Positions 35,930 through 48,297 of a DNA stretch of 64,000 nt are shown one piece after another. Every line of letters starts with the position of its first letter. Within the stretch, counting starts at the first letter, position 1. The DNA is taken from positions 23,333,899 through 23,397,898 of the forward strand of contig OZ022512.1 in NCBI GenBank assembly GCA_963989385.1, written 5' to 3'. Source of the DNA: Ctena decussata. Taxonomy: Eukaryota; Mollusca; Bivalvia; Lucinida; Lucinidae. The translations under genes were made by a program, and so were the position numbers. The notes beneath the pieces were generated by a model that saw nothing but the letters and a program-made list of their open reading frames with translations, was not told where the DNA came from and made no database searches.

Positions 35930-36640
35930 TGCCAAAATATGCAAGAGCATTTACAGTCCTTCTTTGACCTCGAAAATGGGGTTAAAATAAAAAAAAGCCT
36001 CAACATCTCTTCGTCCCGTCATAATTATATAGCCATGTTGCAAGTTTGGTTACACTCCATCCACTGGTTCAAGATAAGTGAAAACTTCTATGTGCTACTT
36101 TGGCATAAGTGGGTTGAATGTTTCAAAATCTAATCAGCTCTTTAGCTTGTCTCAATGATATATCTGTAAGAGTACGAAGAAAATTCGTCCTCAGATTTAA
36201 AAGATATCTTCAATACAATACTATGAACTCGAAAAGGGATCATGGTCGATAAACCTAAATATGCCTTAAACCTGTCAACATGATATATCCATACAAGTCT
36301 GATGAATATCCATTCATTGGTTCAAGAAATATCTAATTTGTAGGAAAAAATCATTTTGTACTCATGCAAGTCTGATAAATATCCATCCATTAGTTGAAGA
36401 AATATCTCATTTTGAGAAAAACAAACAAAACATTTAACATTTGTTACTTGACTTTTGTCCTTGATAATAAGGTCACCGATACAAAGTCAACTATTGAGAC
36501 AGTCCTGTGACCTTCAAAATGGGGTCAAACGCACTAAAACGTAATAGCTCTTTGGCTTGTCCCTAAGATGTATCTATACAAGTTTGGAAAAAATCCACTC
36601 ACTGATTCAGGAAATATAATGGGTACAAACTGTCATACCG
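35930..36640. repeat. Diverged tandem repeat with CTTTGACCTCGAAAATGGGG-type units
   Basis: Blocks such as GACCTCGAAAATGGGGTTAA and GACCTTCAAAATGGGGTCAA, ATCCATTCATTGGTTCAAGAA and variants, and ATATCTCATTT recur about four times. It abuts intron 7 sequence close to exon 8. Confidence 0.6.
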
Positions 36641-37013
36641 AGGGGGAGAGAGGGGGACATAAATAGACATTCCCGGTTTTAACCGTCGACTCTACATAAT
36701 GTTGAGGTAAATATAATTTTCTTTGACATTATACTTTTTGGGTTGAACATATATTGTTATCAAAAATGCACATTCCAACAGACAAACAACATTTCTACAC
36801 AATAATAATAAGAAAGAATCAGAATCGAAGCTGAATGCTTATAGAGCTCTTCATCTGAAATTCAATTCTTGCTTTCACAAGTGAATATGAACTAAATTGT
36901 CATTGGAACGCAGACTCATCACTTTTAAGTTAATCATTTTCTGAGCGGTCGTCTATGCACCAAAAAAATAATCCCTAGTAAAATGGTGGGGAAAATGCAG
37001 TAAAAATTATGCC

Positions 37014-38416
37014 ACTTGTTATTGTTACTTAGATGACTGATGCTACTGAAAACCTAAATCAGAGAAATCTTTTGGCTTTTATAGTGAGCTTGAAAGCATT
37101 TTAAGACCCCAGTGAACTTCCTAAAATAGAAAATAATGAACGTAAGCTGGTGCACCCAATTCATAGAAACCGAAGACCCCCAAACCCTAGGATAAATGAT
37201 TTTGCAAAGAAAATTATCCAACAAACCGATTTTGGGGACATTGTAAAATTTTCACTGTTGTGATGCTTGTTGTTATTCCTGAGAGATAATATGACGGGAG
37301 AAGAACTGATGACGAAGAATCGATCAATATTTGAAGGTGGAAATTCCGAAAGTTAAACTTCACGCTTGTGTTGAATGTTATGTATGATGACCTTTAGCAT
37401 AACAATAGTTTTCGCTTTCTCAAACTATTAAAGTTTCAAAGAAGGAAGACAGAATGAATCATCTCAGTGTTAAATGTAAGTGTCTACTTGTTTCTATTTA
37501 TATGATTTTAAGAGCTGACAACCACACCTTCACCCTCGACCCCTACCCCCAAACACCACTACTACACACACCTCCTGCGTATTCACACCCCCAACAGCAC
37601 ACACAACCTCCTGGTGAGACAGTCAAACGTCGTACAACCAACTGAGCTGCAACTGCATAGCTCTACGTGTCATTGATCCAGACTGCATTCTGATGAGTGA
37701 GCTTCGATAATATGACTTGTTATTGTTACTTAGATGACTGATGCTACTGAAAACCTAAATCAGAGAAATCTTTTGGCTTTTATAGTGAGCTTGAAAGCAT
37801 TTTAAGACCCCAGTGAACTTCCTAAAATAGAAAATAATGAACGTAACCTGGTGCTGCCAAATTCATAGAAACCGAAGACCCCCAAACCCTAGGATAAATG
37901 ATTTTGCAAAGAAAATTATCCAACAAACCGATTTTGGGGACATTGTAAAATTTTCACTGTTGTGATGCTTGTTGTTATTCCTGAGAGATAATATGACGGG
38001 AGAAGAACTGATGACGAAGAATCGATCAATATTTGAAGGTGGAAATTCCGAAAGTTAAACTTCACACTTGTGTTGAATGTTATGTATGATGACCTTTAGC
38101 ATAACAATAGTTTTCGCTTTCTCAAACTATTAAAGATTCAAAGAAGGAAGACAGAATGAATCATCTCAGTATTAAATGTAAGTGTCTACTTGTTTCTATT
38201 TATATGATTTTAAGAGCTGACAACCACACCTTCACCCTCGACCCCTACCCCCAAACACCACTACTACACACACCTCCTGCGCATTCACACCCCCAACAGC
38301 ACACACAACCTCCTGGTGAGACAGTCAAACGTCGTACAACCAACTGAGCTGCAACTGCATAGCTCTACGTGTCATTGATCCAGACTGCATTCTGATGAGT
38401 GAGCTTCGATAATATG
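37014..38416. repeat. Recent 702-bp tandem duplication
   Basis: The segment starting ACTTGTTATTGTTACTTAGA occurs at 37014 and 37715. The copies differ at fewer than about ten positions by eye (for example GTGCACCCAA versus GTGCTGCCAA, TCACGCTTG versus TCACACTTG). Both contain the same C-rich stretch that gives a 63-codon open frame; I do not regard that frame as a gene. Intron 7. Confidence 0.93.
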
Positions 38417-39994
38417 ATGAAGATCAGGCCTAATTTACAGACTGAATACTGGTTTATCATGTTAGTATGCCAAAATTACACAGAAAAGGGACCCAGATAA
38501 ATAAAAAAGGAAGCCTCCTATTCAGTTTCATGTGAACTGGTTTAAAACTTTTCTACAAGAAACTATATAAAATAATTCTCTTGAAATGTAAAACAAGATG
38601 TAACTTTGGCACGGCCCCTTTAAGAAGGGATGGGGTTGGGCGGGAAGACGGAGAGGGGCATGAAAAAATATATATTCCATAAAATTAAATGTCAAATAAT
38701 ATGTTTTAGCTTGAAGCCCATAAAAAGAAATTGAAAGGCTTTAATATGAATAGAAATAATACCATAAACAGAAAAGAAATATTTTGAATTAATTCAATCC
38801 AACTTAAATGTTTGCAGCTTCTGACCAAAGGAAAGATTTGCATTTAAAACCTGTAAATTGATTTTCCTCTAGTATTAAGAGAGTAATAGTTACCTCTCAG
38901 TTATTAAGTTACTGGAGAGAAAACCTTGATGGCACCTATTTACTGATGAGTCATGACTTTAAAGGGGTGCAACTGAGTAAGGGGTAGTTCCTTCCCTTCC
39001 TTTCCTTTTTCCCCTCCCCCACCCCACATCACAAGACAAACACCCGAACCCATTTAAAAGATTTTTTACTGAGCACAGAGGATTTTATAGGCCAGACTTT
39101 AAGACTAAATTATGTCAGAAAGGTCTTTATATCATAGTGTCCATACACAGCAAAAATGAATGGGCCATGCCCTGCTGTTTGCTTGACCCTGCACTTTATG
39201 TGAAATGTTGCATAATGCTGTTTGTCCTTCTATATGTAAGTTTTGCAGACTTTATAAGAATGAAAAATTAACACAGTCCAATCATATATGTTGCACCAGC
39301 ATGAGGGAGTTTCTTTTTAACACCTGTTGTGTCCCCAGATTAGAACCACTTCAGCAAGATCACAGATGGGTCTAATAATGGATAACAACATATGTCACTT
39401 TGGCTGAATAAGATAGAATTCCCAGAATTGCTATCATGCCCCAGCTGAGTCTTTGTAAAATCATATCATAATGCCATCATTGATGGAAATGTCCCCAGAA
39501 ACATTTTTTCTTGTAATGCACATTTTACGGTTAAATTACTTGGCTTAGAAATAACTTGAAAATTTATTGTTTTTGGCGCTAAACGGATACTGGCGCTAGA
39601 GGTCCTCATGAAGTGCTTTGCGAAATTGCAGCTCCTCCCATTTGATCTTTCTTCTTATAAATGTCCAAAACCAAACTTTCACAATTCACGACAGTAGGTC
39701 GCGTTCAACATAACTGAACCCGAAACGATAGTGGGCTGCATGTAACGTAAATGACCCTCACTGCCATATTTAATTCCAAGAACATCATTTTAATCTGAAA
39801 CACAAAGAGTTTTAAACAACCCGATTTCGCACGCAAAATGCATCAGCGTTGACCTAATCATAACGGTAGACACAAACCACTAATAAAGACACTTGATCCG
39901 ACGTTTTTACATGACCCGGTATTATGAATGAATTATTGATGAAGCATTTTCTCTTGTTTAGCTATTGAAACAACAATAAGACAGTCAAAAACAC
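38417..39994. other. Intron 7 segment without recognised features
   Basis: AT-rich, with C-rich patches near 39010-39030. Apart from exon 7 at its right edge I saw no homology or clear repeat. Confidence 0.45.
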
Positions 39995-40081
39995 CTTGCC
40001 AAACAAGCCCACCATTGTACCATTCAATATACCATTCTTCCACCTCTGTCCAGTAAACACCAACCAGCACCTTCTTCCCTC
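39995..40081 (-). CDS. GABBR2-like: GABA-B-like receptor, visible exon 7 (end of Venus-flytrap)
   Basis: The 87-bp exon encodes GKKVLVGVYWTEVEEWYIEW then YNGGLVWQ, with a phase-1 base at each end. It matches the family segment (G)xxxKxGxYxxxxxxLxxxxxxxxx(F/W)Q that leads to the G-x-x-PP linker before TM1. The acceptor is CTCTATGCAG and the donor is GTGTTT, weaker than usual. I found it by searching for an exon of the required length and phase between exons 6 and 8. Both phases fit, which supports the call. Confidence 0.86.
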
Positions 40082-40212
40082 CTGCATAGAGAAGAACATT
40101 TCAAATCATTATGAAAGACGAGCCGGATCGTAGGAAGACCCTGACATCAGTTTACACTACATCTATACTTACACAAAAAGATAGAGCAAACACTCGCGTT
40201 TTATTATTATAG

Positions 40213-40978
40213 GAATGAATTTTATTTTTGTGGATATTATCGATGTGTAAACGCATCGTTTAAAAGCTTCAAATACCTTGGAGCAGTTGTCTCAGATGAT
40301 GGCTCAAAACAGGAGGTTCTCTCAAGGATTGCACAAGACACTTCAGCTCTTACTAAGCTGAAACCGATTTGGAGAGATAACAATATATCTCTTGGATCAA
40401 AGGTGAAACTTATGCGCTCCCATGTCATTTCCATATTTCTGTATGCCTGTGAATCATGGACCTTGACAGCAGAGTTAGAGAAAAGAACGCAGGCCTTTGA
40501 GATGAGATGCTACCGAAGGTTACTGAAGATTTCGTACAAGGACCATATAACCAATGAGGAGGTTCGCAGGAAGATCCAAGCAGTCATTGGAGAATATGAT
40601 GAACTCCTTACGCTGGTCAAGAAACGGAAACTAAGGTGGTTTGGCCAACTCTCAAGGTCTTCTGGTTTAGCAAAGACAACACTTCAGGGCACAGTGAAAG
40701 TAAAAAGAAGAAGAGGTAGACAGAAGAAGAGGTGGGAAGACAATATCAAGGAGTGGACAGGAATGGATTTTGCCAGCTCAACTAGGGCAGCTGAAGACAG
40801 GACAAGGTGGAAAGGGATTGTTTTGAAGTCATCTGTGGTGCCCCAACGACCTAGTAAGGTTATGGGATAGCATAGAATAAACGCGGCGAATCACTCGCAG
40901 GCTGAAGTTTGTGATTGATTCACCGGCGTTAACACATCCATAAAATCCACAAAAATAAAATTAATTTCTTATAATTCC
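40213..40978. mobile_element. Palindromic repeat carrying an inserted LINE fragment
   Basis: The left end GGAATGAATTTTATTTTTGT then GGATATTATCGATGTGTAAACGC pairs with the right end GGCGTTAACACATCCATAAA and ATCCACAAAAATAAAATT...AATTCC. This is the family seen at 24155-24312. The centre is interrupted by 40255-40877. It lies about 130 bp from exon 7, in intron 6. Confidence 0.8.
40255..40877 (+). pseudogene. 5'-truncated LINE (endonuclease-reverse transcriptase) 3' end
   Basis: An open frame from about 40255 to the stop at 40870 encodes SFKYLGAVVSDDGSKQEVLS, then the block SIFLYACESWTLTAELEKRT, then the basic segment KVKRRRGRQKKRWEDNIKEW and SSVVPQRPSKVMG. I recognise this as the C-terminal end of a non-LTR retrotransposon RT common in marine invertebrates. 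The polymerase core (YADD-type box) is absent, so it is a dead 5'-truncated copy, though the remaining frame is intact. A 7-bp TAAACGC flanks it on both sides (40248-40254 and 40878-40884), as expected for target-primed insertion into the palindrome. Confidence 0.88.
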
Positions 40979-41049
40979 AACTTGTTTTTCTTTTACTTTA
41001 AAATTAACTGCCGCAAAAAAAAAGTCCAAGTAATTCCCGATTTCTGGTT

Positions 41050-43550
41050 CAGAGTATCTATCGAAGTATAAACGCCATTTACGGTACGCTCTTGACCAAT
41101 CAAATCTGGCTAAATTAGCAGTAGAAAACTGGGTTAGAATTATTATGTTTTGACAAGGGTCAACTATTGTATGGGTCCACTGCGCATGTTCGGGTTACGA
41201 AGTCCGTTTGTTAGGGATTTTCCAATGCAGCTTACTCTCAACACATTCATGCCTTGTGGTCCATCCTACCTCAAAGTTCAGACAGGTCTTCTGTCAATAT
41301 AAGTGGTGCCTGATTACTTTTGTTAATTTATTTCTCATTTATTCATTTTTGCCTATTCTTTTGTTTTCTTAAGAGAAATTGAATTTATTGCAGACACTGT
41401 AGGCTCTGAAGTGATCTGTATTGAGCTTCTATACTTGCTTTGAACTGTTTGCCATAAACCCGTTTATTGAATGCTAGGCACTAATGTGTTAATACCTTAG
41501 TACGGGTATAACTGCTGTTGCAAGAAATTTTCACTGTTAGGTTTCCAGAACGAAATCTGATTTCCATCGAAAAAAGAAGGACAGCAATATAATTCTTGTG
41601 TGTTACTAACTTTGAGCATTACATCAATGCCAAAAGCGATTGGTTGACTAAAAATCACTGTGCGAATGGTAGTTGCAAAGCAGGCGTTGGACAAATATGC
41701 TGCCTACATATTGAGAAACAGTGATTCAAAACACAACAAAAATTTATTGTTTGAGATGCATAAAAAATTAAATTTGCGGAAACATGTACACATTCAACTA
41801 AAGTTTTAACTCTCTCCCTTTTTTTCGTCTCTCACCAAAACCTGCCCCTCCATCAATATAGCAAAATATAAAACAACAACAACAACAACATCAAAAAACA
41901 ACAACAAAAAAACGCAACAGTCAGACCTTAGGACAAAAAGATCTGCAATGATCAGAAAGTAATGCAATCAGATCCCATATCCCACCCTCAAAACACAAAC
42001 AAAAGAAGTATATACACCTTTCCTATAAATCGATAAAGTCGCGCACGAGTTATCTACCCAAGTAGACTGTGACGTCATCTATAGGAGCATCCCCTATAAT
42101 TCAGTACAACTGCAAGCACACATAACATGCATAAAGCAGACGTTTTGTAAATGTGAACTGCAAAAAATTCATTGAAAGACCAAATTAAAGTATAATTGCC
42201 CTGTTTTCATGTGACATTTTCTATTTATATATTTTATTTATTTATTTTAATATCATATTGAGAATTCCGACGAGTCGCTCATGATTTTCTTGACCCCTTT
42301 CATCGACGCCGTGTTTTAACACCCCGGCAATACATTCACGTTTGTTCAATATAAAAGAGTTACATTTCGTATGCATAAGTTTCGTAAATCTGAAAAGTTC
42401 TTTCCATTTTTCCGATAGCTAAAACGTCAGCATTAAGATAGTACATACGTATTATTACCGGACAGATTATAGCGCTGATATTTATGGTTTCTTGTGCGAT
42501 ACACCGATCTAAAAGCATCAGCATCCAGACAGTTTTCCGTAAGTTTGAACTCGAGGATGTATTTATATTATTTTTTTCCATCTCTTACTTATCATCGGTA
42601 TTATTTAATTCATCGTTTCCATTTCACGGTAGGTGTTCTTAAAGCTGCCTTCGGAACACGTGTCTAAGGTGTTTGTTTATTGCGGCAATGCGCGCGATTT
42701 GGTGATTACCAACGAATTCCATGTGATCACACTTTGTTGTCATTTTTAGCGTGTGTCTTCTTTATAATCAGCTAATCGTTCGATTTGTATCTTTTGTAAT
42801 AACGGTCTGAACATCTTCGGCGATTTTCATTCTTTTCCTTATGTTGTGAAAGCTGTACTGGTGATACATGCTCTTGATTACGGTAATTGTGGCTCGAAAT
42901 TCTAGTCGGAAATCTTTTAATTTTATGTCAAATTCCCATGTGCTATAAGTTATAAAGCTTATTTTCCGACAAGAAAGAACTAAATATAGTTGGAACAAAA
43001 TATTGTCTTAATCTTAACCGTTGAATGTTAGTTTTGAATATACGGAAAACCGCCAATTATTTGGTTACACAAACAATAGCCTATCCTATAGATAACCTCA
43101 TAGGCGTTGCAAGGGACTAAACTCGAACAGACTCTGAATTATAGGAAAGGTGTATACATAAACCGACAACAGTTCACGAAAGAGACACAAGGTTAACCGA
43201 ATAAACAGCTTTTTCTCAGACAGACGGCTATTCAGTTACCCAACAAGAACAACAATAATATCTTTCTTACCCTTTTTTATATTTTGAATTACAAAATAAA
43301 ACAGGAAGCAAAGTCGGCAGCTATACAGGAAATCATTGCTAGGGGACCATAGAGAAGCGGACATAAGAACACATTACAATGAGAATTCAAAACAGAAGTA
43401 CCGCCTTGGAACAGTCAGTAATAATTAATAGGAGCGGAGAGCTGAATTAGTGTCTGCAGTGGTTCGTAACATCAAGTTGGCTGGTTGGTCCGCATAGAGG
43501 TTTCCTGATTCGTCAATGAATCATCACAGGAAACAAATAAATCACAAATA
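41050..43550. other. Intron 6 segment without recognised features
   Basis: AT-rich, with an ACA-rich simple stretch near 41875-41905. Minus-strand open frames at 41497-41694, 42360-42581 and 42768-42998 were checked as receptor exons and did not fit family motifs or phase. The beginning (41057) resembles a fragment of the 25278 hairpin family. Confidence 0.45.
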
Positions 43551-43557
43551 AAGCATA

Positions 43558-43795
43558 TGAGCCGCGACACGAGAAAACCAACAAAGTGGTTGTGCGCCCA
43601 GCGTAGTCTCAGATCAGCCTCGGCATCCGCCCAGTATGATCAAAGTCTTCGCTGTCCGCATGGAGGTAGCTTAGACCCGTAGCTACCCTTTAAGCGCTTA
43701 GCGAAGAGTCTGATCGGACTGGGTGGTTGCCCATGATGACCTGAGTCGGCGCTAGGCACATCCCAACCTTGCTGGTTTTCTCGTGTTGCGGCTCA
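43558..43795. mobile_element. Palindromic MITE (TGAGCC family), intact
   Basis: Starts TGAGCCGCGACACGAGAAAA and ends GGTTTTCTCGTGTTGCGGCTCA. It has the full set of inner arms and the GGTAGCTTAGACCC centre, and serves as the reference copy for the broken ones. Confidence 0.9.
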
Positions 43796-43895
43796 TATGT
43801 GCCTAAGAGAGCATGAGAGCCTCATATAATTTATTTAGAATTTTCCTTTGTGATTATAGGGGTGCTTTGTTCAAATACCTTATACAAGTCATGTA

Positions 43896-44669
43896 ACAGG
43901 TCTAGGATAGTCGTAAATTTACAGACAGCCTTTGAATTTACAGACTGTCTTTAAATTTATAGATATTTTAGTCTGTAAATTTACAGACTTGCATAGATCA
44001 GTTCCTGAAAATAAATCGTATGAATTATCCGCAATCTCTCGCTTACCTGTCTGTTTTCATCGCATTATGGTTGACATTTTGCAGACGACTACATACATTT
44101 GCTTTCGTGCTTTCTTCTTTTATCATAAGAAAACTGAAATTAAATCTACACCAGACACAGTTCCTTCCCTTTGACCGCAAAATCAGTCCAAGGGAACTAA
44201 TGCAAGCGGCTTCGGGGCGTTTCGTACCAAAGTTATTTCGTCCAAAAGTAAGTGATACCCAATATGCCGAAGCCACATTTCTATGTCTGAGTTCAAAATG
44301 GCGATGCTTTACACGACTGGCAGTCTTGATTTAGCATTAGAATAATAATTTGCACTATCTAACTCATTTCTAACAGACTCATTTTCGACAGAACAGCATA
44401 GCATGCTATGTTTATAGAAACGCCTAAACTTTGAAGATATGTTGTTAGCAGGAGCAACATGATCATCGTCTGCATTAATGCTTTTCATGTTATTTCACTC
44501 AAATTACATTCAACATTACAGATATCGAAATGCGGTTTTAATGTGAAGCACCGATTTCCACAATGCATGTGCTCAAATCTGTAAATTTAAAGACTAAAGT
44601 GTCTGTAAATTTAAAGACTGTCTTTAAATTTAAAGACTGTCTGTAAATTTACGGCTATCCTAGACCTGT
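43896..44669. mobile_element. Harbinger-like element with GTAAATTTACAGAC word array
   Basis: TIRs are ACAGGTCTAGGATAGTCGTA at the left and TACGGCTATCCTAGACCTGT at the right, with a GTA duplication on both sides (43893-43895, 44670-44672). Both ends carry three or four copies of (T)CTGTAAATTTACAGAC or AGTCTTTAAATTTAAAGAC. The interior has an open frame (44020-44334) with no recognisable transposase. It begins 15-20 bp beyond the exon 6 donor. Confidence 0.82.
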
Positions 44670-44689
44670 GTAATATAAAGGTAAATTAC

Positions 44690-44884
44690 CTTGTATCTGT
44701 TCGATTTTAATGTTCTTCATAGGTTCGCCAGAGAGTTCAAACTCCACATGTCCTGACACTCCAATAAATGAGACGTTCGAGGCACATGACGTCATTATAT
44801 CACCAATATCCCTATCAGAATACTCGAAATCTTCCAAAGGCTTCGGATGACCTAAAGTCAGCAAACGCGACTGATAAATATATA
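44690..44884 (-). CDS. GABBR2-like: GABA-B-like receptor, visible exon 6 (Venus-flytrap)
   Basis: The 195-bp exon begins in the variable part (YIYQSRLLTLGHPKPLEDF) and ends with SFIGVSGHVEFELSG and IKIEQIQ. This is the diagnostic GABA-B motif F-x-G-V-(ST)-G-x-V-x-F, followed by the IEQxQG strand. A sequon NVS is present. The acceptor is a long polypyrimidine tract ending CCTCAG at 44885; the donor is GTAATT after a phase-1 G. The donor is 20 bp from the end of a 774-bp transposon, and the acceptor lies about 48 bp from a second transposon. The exact acceptor is inferred from phase. Confidence 0.9.
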
Positions 44885-44932
44885 CTGAGGAAAAAAATAA
44901 ACAAATAGAAACTTGACGGTTGGCAAATTATA

Positions 44933-45604
44933 CTGATCACAAAAAAGGAGGTATGGATATTAAGTTAAGAAAAATTGTAGCATCTACAACGAATGTGATA
45001 TCAATGTAAAACGGTAAGTGCCGATAAGATAAATATCTGATAAGACACTTTTCATGAAAGTTTGGATGATATATCCTTTTGCGTGATCTGCATATAATTT
45101 ATTTCAGACAAGGTGTCAAGACTAAAATATGGCACATTCGAACGAAAAATCATTCAAATTGTTCAACTCAGCTAGGCTTTTCATGTACTTTCAAATTTTG
45201 AATGCTTTAACATTTTTTTTCTTCAAATCTGACATTTTGATAAGAAAACCAACAAAATTCGCACAGCTACATCGATCTGCCGAAAAATTAAGACGTTTAA
45301 GACATGTACTCTTTATTTTGACAAAGCAGTGTGTAAAACTATATCAGATTTTTAAATGAATCATGGCAAGTTTTTCTGTGTAATGTTTGTAATCTGCAAA
45401 AGGATCTGTTGCCATATCAGATTCCTGGAAAATATGGGTGTCAGGCCCCTGACCACGTGGGCAAGAGAAATCGACCAAATTGTAAATGCATAATGTCTTA
45501 TCGAATATTTGTCTGATGGACACTTGCCGTTCCAGATTGATTTGATATTTTTTCTAATTAATATAACTTTCAATAGCTTAATATCTCCTCCTTTTTGAGA
45601 ACAG
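44933..45604. mobile_element. TIR element with TA duplication (Tc1/mariner-like MITE)
   Basis: The left end CTGATCACAAAAAAGGAGGT then ATGGATATTAAGTT pairs with the right end AATAGCTTAATATCTCCTCC then TTTTTGAGAACAG, with TA on each side. Inner ATAAGACACTTTTCA-like and GTCTTATCGAATATTTGTCT-like blocks also pair. No transposase. It lies about 48 bp upstream of exon 6. Confidence 0.7.
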
Positions 45605-45892
45605 TATATCATGATTCTAAAATCTCAGCTTCACACTAATGTTTTGTGATTTGAAACTGATAAAGTATTCATTTGGCTCAAATCTTGTAACATTGCAGGG
45701 CACTTAAAAACTTGCAAAACCAAAAAACGTGCTTTAAAACGGTCAAGTTGAAAATAAATGGAAACAAAATCAAGTTTTGAATAATGAAAAAAAAATGAAA
45801 CCTCAAACAAATTTTTATTTTAGGGGGAAATGTTCAAATCTTAACTTGAAAACCCAGTATTGAATAAATGTTAGAACATCATTTATTAGCTC

Positions 45893-47546
45893 ATCTGAGC
45901 CGAAGACTCACAATGTGAGCTTATAGTATAGGCTTGGTCCGTCGTCCGTCGACACCTTTAAACATGAATATCTCCTGAACCAGCTGGCCGGTCTTAAATC
46001 AAATTTTAGGTGTAGCGTAGGTGATATTGGTCAAATTTGTTTGAAACTTTAGTTTTTGGATAGATTTATTTAAAACTGTAGTTACCATGGCAACAGAAAG
46101 GTCACATAGGCTTTTTATGGGCAAAATGTTGTCTGGGCCATAGCACATTCCGTTTTGATCGAAACTTAATCAAACTTGCAGGCATTCAGGACAGGCATAA
46201 AAAATTTGGACACTTTCGAATATGTGTTAGATCGGATCATCCACTCTACAGTGACTCACCTTTGGGCGCCAAAACTTCCCATAGACATATAATGGGGAAA
46301 ATGTTATCCCAGGAAGAGCACCTTTTTAATCGAAACTTCAACAAACTTGCTGATAAAAAGGACAGGAATAAACTCTCAAACGAGTTCAAAATTCGATCAC
46401 ATTTTACAATTCGTCTTAGAGTTACTTTATATGAGAGCTAAATCCCCATATTTGACCTTGTTCGGGCCATAGCGCCTTCGATTTTGTGTAGAGTTTCCTG
46501 AAACTTGCAGGTATCTATAGGACAGGCATAAAATCTCCCGTGAGTTCGAAAGTCGGTCATCTTGAATAATTGTTCTTAGCGTTACTTGCCATTGAGTTAT
46601 TCAAACTTGTAAGTATCGAGAATAGGCATACCATCTTGGATGAGTTTCAATTTATGCCGGGTCAGATTATTCAGGTCAGAGTTTCTCGCCCTTGAAAATT
46701 TTCCCACGGACTTACAATGGAGAAAATGTTGTCCCGGGCATAGCAACTTTTTTTTTTATCAAAATTTGGTCAAGTTTGCCGATAACTAAGATAAGCACGA
46801 AGTCGCATACGAGTGCAAAAATTCGGCATTGGATAATTGGTCTTAGAAATACTTGCCCTTGGATGTTGAAAAAGCCCATATTTGATTTTTCTGGGTCATA
46901 GCGTCTTCAGTTTTAATCGAACCATCTTCAAACTTGCGGGTATCCAGGACAGGCATAAAATCTCGGATGAAGTCGAATTTGGGCGTGCGAATATTCAGTT
47001 CGGAGCTGCTCACCCTCCCTTGAGCGACAAAATATTCGCCATAGACTTACAAGTTAGAAAATGATGTCTCGCGCGTGCAAATTTACTTGATTTCAAAACT
47101 TGATTAAAGCTAGTGATGACTGGGACAGGCATCTCAGACGAGTTCGAGAGTCGGACGTTTTGAACAATTGGTCTTAGAGTTACTTGCACTTGGAGGCTAT
47201 AAAACCAATATTTGACCTTGTCCAGGCCATAGGGCCTTCATTTTCGATCGGAACTTCTTCAAACATGCAAGTATCCCGGACAGGCATAAAATCTCGGAAG
47301 AGTTCATATTTGGTCTTGAGTGACTAAACATTTCCTTTAAGACTTACAATGGAGAAAATGATGTCCTCGGTAAAGCAACTTTATTCTTTGTCAAAACTTG
47401 ATCAAAGTTGCTGATACGTTTTACCGGCATAAGGTCTCCGATGAGTTCGAAATTTGGCCACATTGCACAAATAATTGCCTGATATGACAACTGACAAAAC
47501 ATCACTCCTTGGATTTAGGTGAGCAATTATAGCCCATTGGCCATCA
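45893..47546. mobile_element. Long repeat with TAGCTCATCTGAGC left end and GGTGAGCAATTATAG right end
   Basis: The left end reads TTAGCTCATCTGAGCCGAAG then TATAGGCTTGGTCCGTCGTCC. Inside, units with GACAGGCATAAAATCTC, TTGGTCTTAGAGTTACTTG and CATATTTGACCTTG recur about four times at roughly 330-bp spacing. The right end is GGATTTAGGTGAGCAATTAT. Intron 5. Confidence 0.6.
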
Positions 47547-48058
47547 TGTTTCAACTGTGACGCTGATGTCTGATTCTGACGTCGCGCCAAATAAACATAG
47601 CGAAAGACAAGGTCATATTAGGTGTATTTACGTGAATAAATAAAATGATTGTCATTGCATGAATCGCAATTTCACGATTCCTCTCACATTCAGAGGAGTG
47701 TAATATTCTGATCATCAGCGTATGTGTGAATTTCCTTTAGCTATCCATGTAGAGCGTCTACAAATTAATTTGCTAGCAAAGTTACCAATGTACACCTGCG
47801 CACGTGCAATACAGGAAAATCCATTGAACATCGATTTTTTAAAAATTAAATCTAGTAGAAAATTAGTGCATGTGATGCATATATGCCACAGCAATATAGT
47901 GACATACACCATGTATAGGATTTCCCTAAACTCAAGAAATTATAAAAACTACCGTCAAGTTTCTTTTTTGATAAGTATATGAGAAAATTCCTTACAATCC
48001 TTTATTATTGGCCTTAGCAAGCCCGTCTCACCGCCTGTTCGGGACACCGCTCACTCAC

Positions 48059-48297
48059 CTATTTCTCTTAACTCATTATGTGTGCAGTTCAGAGCAAGCC
48101 CGATTGCCCAAACGCTATCATAGCACATAGGACAAAGAAACTCATATTGTTCAAGTTCCGGTCGGTAAGACTGCTCCTGGTAATACAACTCTTGGAATTC
48201 TGGGACTGTCAGATTTGCGAGACCTTTTTCGATTCTTATGTTCTTGTAAAAGAAGCCGGTCATAATACTTCCCTCAGCCACCATAGCCATTTGTTCG
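48059..48297 (-). CDS. GABBR2-like: GABA-B-like receptor, visible exon 5 (Venus-flytrap)
   Basis: The 239-bp exon is the largest of the set. It encodes EQMAMVAEGSIMTGFFYKN, a variable linker, then CYDSVWAIGLALNCTHNELR. The family pattern is (DE)xMxxAxEGxI followed by AYDAIWxxAxALN. Two N-glycosylation sequons, NLT and NCT, are visible. Acceptor CATATTTTCAG (the first base completes the Asp codon), donor GTGAGT, phase 1 at the end. The cysteine cluster LCPMCYD is unlike vertebrate subunits. Confidence 0.94.

Noticed and set aside
37454..38347. Two near-identical 63-codon Pro/Thr-rich frames
   Set aside because: They exist twice only because of the tandem duplication; there are no start context, splice or homology signs of a gene.
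41497..41694. Minus-strand open frame considered as the exon before TM1
   Set aside because: It lacks the required phase-1 acceptor and donor and meets a stop before any usable donor. The segment 39995-40081 fits family motif, phase and length instead.
42360..42998. Two minus-strand open frames in an AT-rich stretch of intron 6
   Set aside because: No match to GABA-B or other family motifs and no need for another exon between exons 6 and 7; probably chance.
44020..44334. 104-codon plus-strand frame inside the 43896-44669 transposon
   Set aside because: It shows no transposase motif, has alternative open frames on both strands, and the element is too short to be autonomous.
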